A stretch of 64,000 bases of DNA from Olsenella profusa F0195 (GTDB lineage Bacteria > Actinomycetota > Coriobacteriia > Coriobacteriales > Atopobiaceae): NCBI RefSeq assembly GCF_000468755.1, contig NZ_AWEZ01000060.1, forward strand, positions 18,652 through 82,651, read 5' to 3'. A program made the position numbers and the translations under genes. Under the pieces are notes generated by a model, which was given only the letters and a program-made list of their open reading frames with translations, was not told the origin of the DNA and did not search any database. Below are positions 34,711 to 44,632 of this stretch, piece by piece; the first letter of the stretch is position 1, and each line of letters opens with the position of its first letter.

Positions 34711-34731
34711 GAAGCGCGTGTTGGAGGGACT

Positions 34732-35205
34732 GTGGCACCAGAATCGCTCGTGAGAGAGCTGCTCGGCGTCCTCGAGAAGAGAGCGCCCGAGCATGGCGTG
34801 GACATCGTCGACCTCGAGGTCGTGGGATCCAGGAGGGCGCCGGTCGTGCGCGTGCGCATCGACCATGCCGACGAGGATGCCCCCACGATCACGCTGGACG
34901 AGATCTCGGCCGAGACCAGCTGGATCTCGGACGCCATCGACGAGGTGGATCCCATCGAGGGGCCCTTCACGCTCGAGGTCTCCTCTCCCGGCATGGCTCG
35001 CCCGCTGCGCAAGGAGCGCGACTTCGCGCGCTTTGCCGGCCAGACCGTGAGCCTCACCACCACGGCCACCGAGGGGCGGCGCCGCTTTACGGGCATGCTC
35101 GGAGGGATGCGCGACGGCAGCGTCATCCTCACGGTGGATGGTGACGAGGTCGCCATCCCCTTTGCCGAGGTGAGGTCCTGCAAGATCAAGCCGAGCTTCG
35201 AATAG
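34732..35205 (+). CDS. rimP: Ribosome maturation factor RimP
   Basis: The 157-residue 30S assembly factor starts with GTG (MAPESLVRELLGVLE) preceded by TTGGAGGGA. Family motifs are EVSSPGMARPLRKERDFARF and the C-terminal SH3-like VTVDGDEVAIPFAEV region. Frame upstream to 34690 runs through the leader hairpin and is rejected. It is the first gene of the canonical rimP-nusA-infB-rbfA order. Confidence 0.93.
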   Translation: MAPESLVRELLGVLEKRAPEHGVDIVDLEVVGSRRAPVVRVRIDHADEDAPTITLDEISAETSWISDAIDEVDPIEGPFTLEVSSPGMARPLRKERDFARFAGQTVSLTTTATEGRRRFTGMLGGMRDGSVILTVDGDEVAIPFAEVRSCKIKPSFE

Positions 35206-35266
35206 CCCGCACGGCATGTCGCACAGAGAGCGGGGTCGCAGGTCGGCCCCAGGGAAAGGAACACAT

Positions 35267-36511
35267 ATGGCATCAGAGATGATGGAAGCGCTCATGGCGC
35301 TCTGCGAAGAGAAGCACATCGACCAGCTCGAGCTCATCGATCGCCTCGAGGCCTCGCTCGCCGAGAGCTATGCCAAGGTGCTCAAGCTTCCCTTTGGCGC
35401 GCGCGTCACCATCGACCGCGCCACGGGCAAGGTCTACGTCTACGAGCTCGAGCCCGATGACGACTCCATGGACGAGGAGGGCAACTACACCCACTTCTTC
35501 GAGAAGGACGTGACACCTCGGGACACGAGCCGCATCGCCGCCCAGCACGCCAAGAACGTCATCAGCGAGATGGTGCGCAACTCAGCCCGCGAGCAGATCT
35601 TCGAGGAGTTCTCCGAGCGCATCGGAGACATCATCACCGGCACCGTGCTGCAGACCACGCCCGACTTCGCCATCATCAAGATCCGTGAGGGCGTGGAGGC
35701 CGAGCTGCCCTACTTCGACCTCAACCGCTTCCCCAACGAGCGCAACGAGCGCCCCCAGGGTGAGCGCTACATGCACAACCAGCGCATTCGCGCCATCATC
35801 ATCGACGTGCGCGACCCCAACAGCAAGGAGCAGCCCGTCTCGGGCTCGCGTCAGCGCCCCACGATCGTGGTGTCGCGCACGCATCCCGACCTCATCCGCA
35901 GGCTCTTCGAGCTCGAGGTCCCGGAGGTCTACGGGGGCGTCGTGGAGATTCGCTCCATCGCCCGCGAGCCGGGCGTCCGCTCCAAGGTGGCCGTCTCCTC
36001 CATTGACGATCGCCTGGACCCCGTGGGCGCCTGCGTGGGACCCAAGGGCAGCCGCGTGCGCACCGTGGTCTCCGAGCTGCGTGGCGAGCGTGTGGACGTC
36101 GTCCTGTGGAGCGACGACCTCGCCACGTGCGTCGCCAATGCCCTCTCCCCGGCGAGGGTGAGTCGCGTCATCGTGAGCGACGAGGACAATCATGCCACGG
36201 TCATCGTACCGGACGACCAGCTCTCCCTGGCCATCGGCAAGGAGGGCCAGAACGCCCGCCTGGCCGCCCGTCTCACGGGCATGCACATCGACATCAAGAA
36301 CGAGACCCTCGCGGCCGACATCCTGCGTGAGATGCCCCAGGAGGTCGTCGAGGAGGGCGAGGAGGGCGAGCAGCGCTGTGAGTACGTGGGGCCCACGGGC
36401 ATCCAGTGCCGCAACATGGCACGCCCCGGCTCTCGCTTCTGCGGCATCCACGAGAAGCTTGCACAGATGGGAGACGCCCCCGTCTCCAGCGACCCCGACT
36501 CTCTGATCTAG
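35267..36511 (+). CDS. nusA: Transcription termination/antitermination factor NusA with a C-terminal C3H zinc-finger-like tail
   Basis: The 414-residue protein has the NusA N-terminal domain (about 1-125), S1 domain (about 135-200) and two KH domains ([19 protein letters not shown] and [16 protein letters not shown]). The last 45 residues are unusual: C371, C381, C392 and H395 form C-x9-C-x10-C-x2-H, a likely zinc site. No ylxR gene follows, unlike in many bacteria. AGGGAAAGGA precedes the ATG at 35267. NusA may act on the attenuator in its own leader. Confidence 0.93.
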   Translation: MASEMMEALMALCEEKHIDQLELIDRLEASLAESYAKVLKLPFGARVTIDRATGKVYVYELEPDDDSMDEEGNYTHFFEKDVTPRDTSRIAAQHAKNVISEMVRNSAREQIFEEFSERIGDIITGTVLQTTPDFAIIKIREGVEAELPYFDLNRFPNERNERPQGERYMHNQRIRAIIIDVRDPNSKEQPVSGSRQRPTIVVSRTHPDLIRRLFELEVPEVYGGVVEIRSIAREPGVRSKVAVSSIDDRLDPVGACVGPKGSRVRTVVSELRGERVDVVLWSDDLATCVANALSPARVSRVIVSDEDNHATVIVPDDQLSLAIGKEGQNARLAARLTGMHIDIKNETLAADILREMPQEVVEEGEEGEQRCEYVGPTGIQCRNMARPGSRFCGIHEKLAQMGDAPVSSDPDSLI

Positions 36512-36560
36512 AGCTTCGACTGAGCGTATCCGCAGAGAAGCTAGGGAAAGGCAAAACCAC

Positions 36561-39191
36561 ATGGCAAAGACCCGTGTACATGACCTCGCCAAGGAATATG
36601 GCATGACGAGCAAGGAGATGCTCGCGCACCTCTCCGACATGATGATCCCGGCCAAGTCGGCATCATCCACCCTCGAGGATGCCTACGTCTCCATCGTGCG
36701 CAAGAAGCTCAAGCCCATCCTCGAGGCGCGCGCCGCAGAGATCGAGGCCCAGAAGAAGGCGGCCGAGGAGGCCAGACGCGCCGAGGAGGAGGCCGCCCGC
36801 AAGAAGGCCGAGGCCGAGCGCCTGGAGGCCGAGCGTCGCCGCGAGGCCGAGCGTGCCGAGGAGGAGCGCCGCCGCCTGGAGGCCGAGCGCGTCCGCAGGG
36901 AGGCCGAGGCCAAGCGCGCCGAGGAGGAGCGCCTGCGCAAGGGGGAAGAGGAGCGTAACCGCGTGCATGACAACGCGCCGACCTCCGCCCCCTCGTTCTC
37001 GAGCCTCCTCGATCAGATCGCCCAGCAGGAGAAGGTCCTCAAGGAGCAGGCTGCTGAGAAGTCGGCCAAGAAGAGGGAGCGGCCTGCGCGCGAGGGCAGG
37101 GGCAGACGTCGCGGCAGGTCGGACAACTACCGCTCCCATGGTTCCGGCGAGGCCATCCCCACCCCCCCGTCCGATGGCGACGGCGAGGGTCGCGGTCGCG
37201 GTCGCAAGGGGGGCAAGCGCGGCAAGGGCGAGGATCGCTACAGCCGTATGGCCCGTGAGGCCGAGGAGTACACGCGCGAGCAGCGTCATGTCTTCGAGGA
37301 GGCCCGCGAGGCCGTCGAGGAGGCGTCGCGCGAGTCCACCGGCAGGCGTAGGAAGCGCAAGGAGCGCCGCCAGAGGCAGCAGGAGGAGGCCCGCGAGGAG
37401 GAGCGCATCCAAGAGGCCCTCAAGAACGACCAGGACCTCTCGCAGCTCGACACGGCGAAGGTTCCCCAGGGTGCCACGGTCGCCGATCTCGCCAAGCTGT
37501 TGGGCGTGCCCGCCAACGACATCATCAAGCGGCTGTTCCTGCTGGGCACCCCGCTCACCGTCACGGAGTCCATGTCCGACGAGCTCATCGAGCTCGTGGC
37601 CGATGACCTCGGCGCGAACGTCAAGATCATGAGCAAGGAGGAGGAGAACTCCTTCACCTTCTACGATGACCCGGCCGACCTCAAGCCCCGCCCACCCGTG
37701 GTTACCGTCATGGGCCACGTCGACCACGGCAAGACGTCGCTTCTGGATGCCATCCGCCACACCGGCGTGGCGGAGGGCGAGGCCGGTGGCATCACGCAGG
37801 CCATCGGCGCCTCCCAGGTCCAGATCAACGGCCGCACCATCACGTTCATTGACACCCCCGGCCATGAGACCTTCACGGCCATGCGCGCCCGCGGCGCCAG
37901 GGTGACCGACATCGTCATCCTGATCGTGGCGGCGGATGACGGCGTGATGCCCCAGACCATCGAGTCCATCAACCATGCCAAGGCCGCCGACGTGCCCATC
38001 ATCGTGGCCGTCAACAAGATCGACAAGCCCGGCGCGGACCCCACCCGCGTGCGCCAGGAGCTCACCGGACACGGCGTCATCCCCGAGGAGTGGGGCGGAC
38101 AGAACATGTTCGTCGATATCTCAGCCAAGAAGCATCAGAACATCGATGCCCTGCTCGAGGCCGTCCTGCTCGAGGCCGACGTGCTCGAGCTCAAGGCCAA
38201 CCCCGACACCTTCGCCTCGGGCAACGTCCTCGAGGCCAAGCTCGACCGGGGTCGTGGCTCCGTGGCGACGCTGCTCGTGAACCGCGGCACGCTACACGTG
38301 GGCGATGCCATCGTGGCCGGCATGTGCTTTGGCAAGGTCCGTGCCATGGTCGACCCACACGGTGCCAGCGTGAGCGAGGCCAAGCCCTCCGACCCCGTCG
38401 AGGTGCTGGGCCTCTCGAGCGTCCCCATGGCGGGCGACGAGTTCCGCGTGTTCCAGGACGAGCGCGACGCCCGCTCGCTCGCCGACGAGCGAGCCCTCAA
38501 GGCCCGCATCGAGGAGCAGAACAAGGTCAGGCACGTCACGCTCGAGAACCTCTTCTCCACGATGGCGGATGCCGACGTCAAGGAGCTCAACCTCATCATC
38601 AAGGCCGACGTCCAGGGCTCCATCGAGGCCCTCAAGGACTCGCTGGACAAGATGGACCAGAGCGAGGTGCGCATCAACACCATCCACTCCGCCGTGGGCG
38701 CCATCACCGAGACCGACGTCACCCTCGCCGATGCCTCCAACGCCATCATCATCGGCTTCGGCGTGCGTCCCGAGGCCAAGGCCCGTGCCGCAGCCGAGCG
38801 CCAGGGCGTGGAGATCCGCACCTACAGCGTCATCTACAAGGCCATCGAGGACATCGACGCCGCCCGCATCGGCATGCTCAAGCCCACCGAGGAGGAGCAC
38901 CAGACGGCCACCGTGGAGGTGCGCAACACCTTCAAGGTGCCCAAGGTGGGCATCGCCGCCGGCTGCATGGTGCAGGATGGCGAGGTCTCCCGTGACGACC
39001 TCTGCCGCCTCGTGCGCGACGGCATCGTGGTCTTCGAGGGCAGGCTCGCCTCCCTCAGGCGCTACAAGGACGATGTCAAGAGCGTCAAGGCCGGCTTCGA
39101 ATGCGGCATCGGCCTCGAGAGCTTCCAGGACATCCACGTGGGTGACGTCATCGAGACCTACCGCATCGAAGAGGTAGCCCGTACGGAGTAG
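36561..39191 (+). CDS. infB: Translation initiation factor IF-2
   Basis: The 876-residue GTPase positions initiator tRNA. It has an IF2_N domain ([19 protein letters not shown]), a long charged coiled-coil stretch rich in Glu/Ala/Arg (about residues 55-140), a Gly/Arg-rich linker, a second IF2_N-like part, then the G domain with [14 protein letters not shown] near residue 384 and the C-terminal domains binding fMet-tRNA. AGGGAAAGG precedes the ATG. Confidence 0.97.
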   Translation: MAKTRVHDLAKEYGMTSKEMLAHLSDMMIPAKSASSTLEDAYVSIVRKKLKPILEARAAEIEAQKKAAEEARRAEEEAARKKAEAERLEAERRREAERAEEERRRLEAERVRREAEAKRAEEERLRKGEEERNRVHDNAPTSAPSFSSLLDQIAQQEKVLKEQAAEKSAKKRERPAREGRGRRRGRSDNYRSHGSGEAIPTPPSDGDGEGRGRGRKGGKRGKGEDRYSRMAREAEEYTREQRHVFEEAREAVEEASRESTGRRRKRKERRQRQQEEAREEERIQEALKNDQDLSQLDTAKVPQGATVADLAKLLGVPANDIIKRLFLLGTPLTVTESMSDELIELVADDLGANVKIMSKEEENSFTFYDDPADLKPRPPVVTVMGHVDHGKTSLLDAIRHTGVAEGEAGGITQAIGASQVQINGRTITFIDTPGHETFTAMRARGARVTDIVILIVAADDGVMPQTIESINHAKAADVPIIVAVNKIDKPGADPTRVRQELTGHGVIPEEWGGQNMFVDISAKKHQNIDALLEAVLLEADVLELKANPDTFASGNVLEAKLDRGRGSVATLLVNRGTLHVGDAIVAGMCFGKVRAMVDPHGASVSEAKPSDPVEVLGLSSVPMAGDEFRVFQDERDARSLADERALKARIEEQNKVRHVTLENLFSTMADADVKELNLIIKADVQGSIEALKDSLDKMDQSEVRINTIHSAVGAITETDVTLADASNAIIIGFGVRPEAKARAAAERQGVEIRTYSVIYKAIEDIDAARIGMLKPTEEEHQTATVEVRNTFKVPKVGIAAGCMVQDGEVSRDDLCRLVRDGIVVFEGRLASLRRYKDDVKSVKAGFECGIGLESFQDIHVGDVIETYRIEEVARTE

Positions 39192-39193
39192 CC

Positions 39194-39643
39194 ATGAAAC
39201 AGAACAGGAACTCGCGCAGGGTCAACCAGATCGCCCGCGAGAAGCTCGCCAGCATCCTCCTCCTTGAGGTGTCAGACCCCGACCTCGCGCTCGTGACGCT
39301 CACGGGCGTGGAGGTCTCGGTCGACAAGAGCGTGCTCAAGGCGTACGTCAGCTGCGACCACGACCGCTACGAGCCCGTCAGGCAGGCGCTCGAGCGAGCC
39401 CGGGGCCGCGTCCGCAGCCTGTTGGGCCATGCCTTGGGGTGGCGCGTGACGCCCGAGCTCATCTTCGAGATCGACACGACGGCGGACGAGGCGGAGCGCA
39501 TCGCCCGTGCGCTCGAGCATGCCCCCGCCACGCTGGCGGTGGAGAAGGACGAGGCGGGCTACCCCATCACCACCCATAGGGACGAGCCTGTGCCCTCGGG
39601 TGAGGCGGACGGGAACCCGAAGGGGGATGAGCAGCCCGTATGA
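39194..39643 (+). CDS. rbfA: Ribosome-binding factor A
   Basis: The 149-residue KH-like 30S assembly factor has NSRRVNQIAREKLASILL and the typical late segment VTPELIFEIDTT. The C-terminal 35 residues form an acidic tail. It starts two bases after infB and overlaps nrnA by 4 bp. Confidence 0.93.
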   Translation: MKQNRNSRRVNQIAREKLASILLLEVSDPDLALVTLTGVEVSVDKSVLKAYVSCDHDRYEPVRQALERARGRVRSLLGHALGWRVTPELIFEIDTTADEAERIARALEHAPATLAVEKDEAGYPITTHRDEPVPSGEADGNPKGDEQPV

Positions 39644-40677
39644 CACTTCGCGTCACCCCGCGGCAGACGAAGGTGCTCGGACGCATGGCCGCCCTCATCG
39701 AGGACAGCCCGACCATCGCCATCTGCGCACACACCTCGCCCGATGGCGATGCCATAGGGTCGGGGCTTGCGCTTGCGATGATCATCCGCGCGCACTGCCC
39801 CCACTCCCAGGTGACCAACCTCCTGGCCGATGATGCGCCGGTGCCGCGCATCTACCGCTTCCTGCCGGGCGCGGACGGCTTCGTGCGCGCCCGGGACTAC
39901 CACGAGGACCCCGACCTCTTCATCAGTGTGGACCTCTCCAGGGACAGCCGCCTGAACGAGGCGGAGGTCGTCCTCGGGCGCTCCGCCCACCACGCCATCA
40001 TCGACCATCATCCCTGCACATCGCATACGGGGGATGTCGCCCTCATCCGTCCGGATGCCGCCGCCGCAGGCGTCCTGGTGACGGAGTTCGCGCAGCAACT
40101 GGGCGTGACGCTCACCCCCGCCATGGCGCAGTGCCTCTTCTGTGCCATCACGACGGATACGGGGCGCTTCCAGTACCAGAACGCCGACCCCGAGGCCTTT
40201 CAGGTGGCATCGCTCCTGGTGGACGCCGGTGCCCGCCCGTCCGAGGTGTCGCTCAACGTGTATCAGAGCTTCTCCCTGTCCTACCTGCACCTCGAGGCCG
40301 CTGTCATGGCGCGCATCACGACGTTCGCCCAGGGTCGCATCGCCTACAGCTATGCCACGGAGGAGGACTTCGAGCGCACGAACGCCCAGCTGGACGAGTG
40401 CGACGGCCTCATTGACGTCGTGCGGAGCGTTGCCGGGGGCGAGGTGGCGCTCTTCCTCAAGGAGGTGCCGGGCGGCCATGTGCGCGGCAACCTCCGCTCC
40501 AAGAACGACCTCGACGTCTCGCTCGTTGCCGCCGAGCTGGGCGGTGGCGGTCACAAGGCCGCCGCGGGCTTCACCTTCGACGGCGAGTTGGGGGAGGCCC
40601 TCTCGGCCGTGCTGCCGCTACTGCGCTCGCTCTTCGATGACGAGGGGCCCTCCCGTGCCACGAAGGTCGAGGCATAG
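39640..40677 (+). CDS. nrnA: DHH-family phosphoesterase, NrnA-like oligoribonuclease / pAp phosphatase
   Basis: The 345-residue protein has DHH motifs HTSPDGDAIGS (about residues 35), SVDLS and IDHHPCT, and a DHHA1 domain with GGGHKAAAGF at the C-terminus. It degrades short RNAs and 3'-phosphoadenosine 5'-phosphate in the cytoplasm. ATGA overlap with rbfA places it in the same operon, as is common next to truB. Confidence 0.92.
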   Translation: MTLRVTPRQTKVLGRMAALIEDSPTIAICAHTSPDGDAIGSGLALAMIIRAHCPHSQVTNLLADDAPVPRIYRFLPGADGFVRARDYHEDPDLFISVDLSRDSRLNEAEVVLGRSAHHAIIDHHPCTSHTGDVALIRPDAAAAGVLVTEFAQQLGVTLTPAMAQCLFCAITTDTGRFQYQNADPEAFQVASLLVDAGARPSEVSLNVYQSFSLSYLHLEAAVMARITTFAQGRIAYSYATEEDFERTNAQLDECDGLIDVVRSVAGGEVALFLKEVPGGHVRGNLRSKNDLDVSLVAAELGGGGHKAAAGFTFDGELGEALSAVLPLLRSLFDDEGPSRATKVEA

Positions 40678-40678
40678 G

Positions 40679-41602
40679 GTGCGCAGAGGTCCCGCGAAGA
40701 TCAACCGCATCATTGCGCTCGACAAGCCCCTGGGCATGACCAGCCACGACGTCGTGGCACGCGTGCGCCGTGCCGTGGGAGAGCGCCGCGTGGGCCATGC
40801 GGGCACGCTCGACCCCGCTGCCACGGGCGTGCTTGTGGTGGGCATCGGTCAGGCCACGCGCCTCCTGGGCAGGCTGGCGCTCGACCGCAAGGGGTATGAC
40901 GCCCGCATCCTCTTTGGGTCGGAGACTGCGACGGAGGATGCCGAAGGGGAGGTCACGCATACGGCGCCCGTCCCAGACGAGCTGCGCGACGAGGCGTGCG
41001 CCCGCTCGGCGCTCGACCGCATGGTGGGACCCCAGAGCCAGGTGCCTCCCGCATACTCGGCCATCTCCGTCAGGGGCAGGCGCGCCTACGAGGTGGCGCG
41101 CAGCGGCGGACACGTCGACCTCGCGCCTCGCGGCATCGAGGTCTTCGAGGCGACGCTTCTGGGCATTGACGGGTCGCAGGGTGTCGCGTGGGACGTCCAC
41201 TTCGAGGTCTCGAAGGGCACCTACGTGCGGAGCCTCGCGCGTGACCTCGGGCGCGCCGTGGGCAGCGCCGCACATCTCGCTGGCCTGAGGAGGACGAGCG
41301 CGGGTGTGGTGGCGCTCTCGCAGTGCGGGGCGCTCCCCGCCCTCGAGACGGGCGGCCTGTCGGCGCTCGATGCGTGTACGGTCGACCCCATCAGCGTCCT
41401 GGGGGCGTTGCGCCGTGACGTCACGGAGGCGGAGGCGCGCCTGGCATCATGCGGCCAGGCGCTTGCGGCGTCGTCCGACGCCGCCTCGGGCGCGACATGC
41501 GCCCTCGTTCATGGGGGGCTGCTGGTCGGCCTGGCCGAGATAAGGGACGGCAGGCTGCGCCCACGGCTCAACTTCCCCCAGGGCATCGAAGGGGTTCGGT
41601 AG
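40679..41602 (+). CDS. truB: tRNA pseudouridine(55) synthase TruB
   Basis: The 307-residue enzyme makes pseudouridine 55 in the T loop of tRNA. The catalytic Asp is in GHAGTLDPAATGVL, and PQSQVPPAYSAISVRG and GTYVRSLARDLG are family motifs. I chose the GTG at 40679, one base after the nrnA stop, because it gives the normal N-terminus INRIIALDKPLGMTSHD. The frame continues upstream through nrnA as a shadow only. Confidence 0.92.
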   Translation: MRRGPAKINRIIALDKPLGMTSHDVVARVRRAVGERRVGHAGTLDPAATGVLVVGIGQATRLLGRLALDRKGYDARILFGSETATEDAEGEVTHTAPVPDELRDEACARSALDRMVGPQSQVPPAYSAISVRGRRAYEVARSGGHVDLAPRGIEVFEATLLGIDGSQGVAWDVHFEVSKGTYVRSLARDLGRAVGSAAHLAGLRRTSAGVVALSQCGALPALETGGLSALDACTVDPISVLGALRRDVTEAEARLASCGQALAASSDAASGATCALVHGGLLVGLAEIRDGRLRPRLNFPQGIEGVR

Positions 41603-41605
41603 ACC

Positions 41606-42673
41606 ATGGCTGACGTCCGGAGGCTTCTGGTCGACCTTGGCTGCGCGGATGTGCGCGAGTTGGCTGCGCGTGCGATCCCGTCCCCCTTGGCGGACGCATG
41701 CCTACGGCATGACCATGGCTTCTATACGCTCTATGGGCGCGGGGGGACGGAAGTCGGGCCTCAGGCACCAGTCTGCGCGTGCATGGGGGGCTTCGATGGC
41801 GTCCATCGGGGGCACAGGGAGCTTGTGCGCGCCTGTCATGACGAGGCGCGGCTGAGGGGCGTCATCGCGCTCGCCATCACCTTTGACCCTTTGCCCTCGC
41901 TCGTCCTCGAGGGGCGGGCGCATGGACACTGCCTGCTCTCCACCGAGCGGCGTGTCCGGCTCCTGCTGGATGCGGGCATGGATGCCGTCTGCGTGCTGGC
42001 GTTTGACAAGACCCTTGCGCATACCCCCTATGCCGACTTCGTCGATGGCCTGCTGCCGAAGGTTGCCCATGTCGAGTCCCTTCACGTGGGCGCCAACTTT
42101 CGCTTCGGCTTCGAGGGGGCGGGCACGCCAGCGGCGCTCGCGCGGCTGGGCCAGGCGCGGGGGTTCTCCGTCCACATCCACGACCTGCTGGCGCAGGGTG
42201 CAGCACCCGTCTCGTCCACGCGTACGCGCGCACTGCTCGCCCAGGGTAGCGTCGAGGATGCCGCACGCCTGTTGGGTCGCCCCCATGTCGTGCATGGGGT
42301 CGTCGAGCACGGACGGGGGGAGGGGACCACCCTTGGCTTTCCCACGGCGAACGTGCATGTCGATGCCCGACTGTGCCTGCCGGTCGAGGGGGTGTATGCG
42401 GGCTTCGTCATCTGCGGTCCCACGGCATGGCCCGCCGCCATCAACGTGGGCGCGTCGCCCACGTTCTCGACACCGCGGGCGTCATTTCTGGAGGCCAACC
42501 TCATCGGCTTTGCGGGTAAGCTCTATGGGCGTGAGGTGGATGTGGCGTTCGTCTCGTGGCTGCGGCCCTCTCGCCCCTTCGATTCCACCGTGAAGCTGGA
42601 ACGTACGGTGCGCTCCAACATCGATTGGGTACGTACCAACCTAGGTGATGATGGGCTGGAGGTGCGCGGATGA
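41606..42673 (+). CDS. ribF: Bifunctional riboflavin kinase / FAD synthetase RibF
   Basis: The 355-residue enzyme makes FMN and FAD. The N-terminal nucleotidyltransferase domain has GGFDGVHRGHRELV, and the C-terminal flavokinase domain has GEGTTLGFPTANV. An N-terminal extension of about 50 residues precedes the first motif, longer than usual, so a later start is possible, though no better ribosome site is evident. Overlaps dnaG by 4 bp. Confidence 0.92.
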   Translation: MADVRRLLVDLGCADVRELAARAIPSPLADACLRHDHGFYTLYGRGGTEVGPQAPVCACMGGFDGVHRGHRELVRACHDEARLRGVIALAITFDPLPSLVLEGRAHGHCLLSTERRVRLLLDAGMDAVCVLAFDKTLAHTPYADFVDGLLPKVAHVESLHVGANFRFGFEGAGTPAALARLGQARGFSVHIHDLLAQGAAPVSSTRTRALLAQGSVEDAARLLGRPHVVHGVVEHGRGEGTTLGFPTANVHVDARLCLPVEGVYAGFVICGPTAWPAAINVGASPTFSTPRASFLEANLIGFAGKLYGREVDVAFVSWLRPSRPFDSTVKLERTVRSNIDWVRTNLGDDGLEVRG

Positions 42674-44580
42674 TAACCGACGAGGACAAGGAGCGCGTGC
42701 GCCAGGCCACCGACATCCTGCAGCTGGTGGGCGAGACGGTGGAGCTGCGCCAGCGTGGGCAGGACTTCTGGGGCTGCTGCCCCTTCCACCATGAGAAGAG
42801 TCCCTCCTTTCACGTGAACCCCCAGACGGGCCTGTGGAAGTGCTTTGGCTGCGGCGCGGGGGGCGACGTCTTTGCCTATGTCATGAAGCGCGAGAGCCTC
42901 GACTTCCCCGATTCCATCCGCTACCTGGCAGAGCGTGCCGGCATCGAGCTCACGGAGGAACGGGGGAGCCAGCGCAGGGGTCCCCGCCGCAACCGTCTCA
43001 TGGAGTGTCTCGCCGATGCGGAGCGCTTCTTTGGCACCTACCTCATGCGAGGCAGGGGGGAGGGCGCCGCTGCCGCCCGGCACTACCTGGCGGGCAGGGG
43101 CTTTGGCTCTGCCGTGTGCAGGCGCTGGGGCCTGGGCTATGCGCCGGGGCATGGCATGCTCGTGGCGCACCTGACGGCCCAGGGCTTCACGCCCCAGGAG
43201 ATCCTCGCAGCCGACCTCGCCCTCTCAGGATCCGGACGGCTGCGCGACCGCTTCTTCGACCGGGCGATGTTTCCCATCCACGACGAGCAGGGCAAGTGCA
43301 TCGGCTTTGGTGGGCGCGTGCTCACCGATGCCAAGCCCAAGTACCTCAACACCAAGGACACGGCCGTGTTCCATAAGGGCAAGCACCTCTTTGCCTTCGA
43401 TCGCGCGCGCGACGCCATGGTGTCCACGGGCACGGCCATCGTCTGCGAGGGCTATACGGACGTCATCTCCATGCACGAGGCGGGCCTCACCAACGTGGTG
43501 GCGGCGCTGGGCACGGCGCTCACGCTCGATCACGTGAAGATGATCTCGCGCTTCGCCAAGAGCCGCATCATCTGCATGTTCGATGGCGATGCGGCGGGGC
43601 AGCGCGCGGCCGAGCGCACCGTGCAGTATGTGGACAAGACGAACCTTGAGCTTCTGTGCGTGGTGCTTCCGGGCAACATGGATCCGGCGGAGTACCTTGC
43701 CGCCGAGGGCGCCGACGCCCTCAGGGGGCGCCTGGATGCCGCACGACCGCTCATGAGCTTCGTCTTCGAGCGGCACCTCGAGCGGTATGACCTCTCGGTA
43801 CCGGGTCAGCGCGTCGCGGCACTGGATGACCTTGCGGCGCTCCTGTCCCCGCTTTCCGACTCCATCCTCCTGAACGAGTATGCGACGCAGCTCGCGGGTC
43901 TCGTAGGCGCCAATATGGAGGAGACGCGCCGTCGCATTCGCTCGGCGGGTGCCAAGGCCCGCTCGCGCACGCAGGCATCCCTGGGACAGGGGCGGTCCGC
44001 CGAGGACGAGCCCCCGGCGAATGCCTATGGGCCGTATGTCTACGAGGGGGACGAGCTGGGTGGAGAGGGGACCGCCCCCGCCGGTGTCCCTCCCGCGATG
44101 GAGCCTGCCGTCACGTTCTCCGATGAGGAGCGCCGCCAACTCGATGCCGAGCGCGAGCTGTTGTCGCTCATGACCACGGACCTTGCCGTCGTGCGACCGC
44201 TGGGGGAACGCATCGGCTCGCTCTCATGGGCGGACGGGCGCCATGAGTCCATGGCCTGGGCCATGCTTGCCACGCCGATGGATGCCGCACCGCACGACGT
44301 GGTGCGCGCCGCCGAGGGCGTGGTGCCGGAGGCCCCGCAGATACTCTCCTCCGGGACGCTCGACGTCACGTCTGACATGTCGACCCAGCAGAAGGCCGCC
44401 TTTCTGGTGGACGTCATCGAACTCTGGGCGGACCGTCGCAGGGTGCGGCAGATTCAGGCACAGCTCAAGGCACTGGGTGCCGGTGAGCCGAGACAGGAGG
44501 CCCGCGACCTCTTCGCCGAGGCCACCACGATCCAACGGCGCATCAACGAGCTCGTGACGCAGCTTCCCGTGCGTGTGTAA
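42670..44580 (+). CDS. dnaG: DNA primase DnaG
   Basis: The 636-residue primase has an N-terminal zinc ribbon (CCPFHHEKSPSF then CFGCGAGGDVF, about residues 37-66), the TOPRIM domain (VCEGYTDVISMH and MFDGDAAGQRAAERT) and a C-terminal helicase-interaction region. It starts at ATGA with the ribF stop. dnaG-rpoD adjacency is the classic macromolecular synthesis arrangement. Confidence 0.96.
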   Translation: MITDEDKERVRQATDILQLVGETVELRQRGQDFWGCCPFHHEKSPSFHVNPQTGLWKCFGCGAGGDVFAYVMKRESLDFPDSIRYLAERAGIELTEERGSQRRGPRRNRLMECLADAERFFGTYLMRGRGEGAAAARHYLAGRGFGSAVCRRWGLGYAPGHGMLVAHLTAQGFTPQEILAADLALSGSGRLRDRFFDRAMFPIHDEQGKCIGFGGRVLTDAKPKYLNTKDTAVFHKGKHLFAFDRARDAMVSTGTAIVCEGYTDVISMHEAGLTNVVAALGTALTLDHVKMISRFAKSRIICMFDGDAAGQRAAERTVQYVDKTNLELLCVVLPGNMDPAEYLAAEGADALRGRLDAARPLMSFVFERHLERYDLSVPGQRVAALDDLAALLSPLSDSILLNEYATQLAGLVGANMEETRRRIRSAGAKARSRTQASLGQGRSAEDEPPANAYGPYVYEGDELGGEGTAPAGVPPAMEPAVTFSDEERRQLDAERELLSLMTTDLAVVRPLGERIGSLSWADGRHESMAWAMLATPMDAAPHDVVRAAEGVVPEAPQILSSGTLDVTSDMSTQQKAAFLVDVIELWADRRRVRQIQAQLKALGAGEPRQEARDLFAEATTIQRRINELVTQLPVRV

Positions 44581-44632
44581 CGTCGGGAAAACGGGTATCA
44601 TGGATAGGCTCTGACCCATAGAAAGGAAACTC

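Noticed and set aside
34301..34738. 145-residue minus-strand frame upstream of rimP
   Set aside because: Composition is Pro/Arg/Ser-rich, no ribosome site, and it runs through the promoter and hairpin of the rimP leader.
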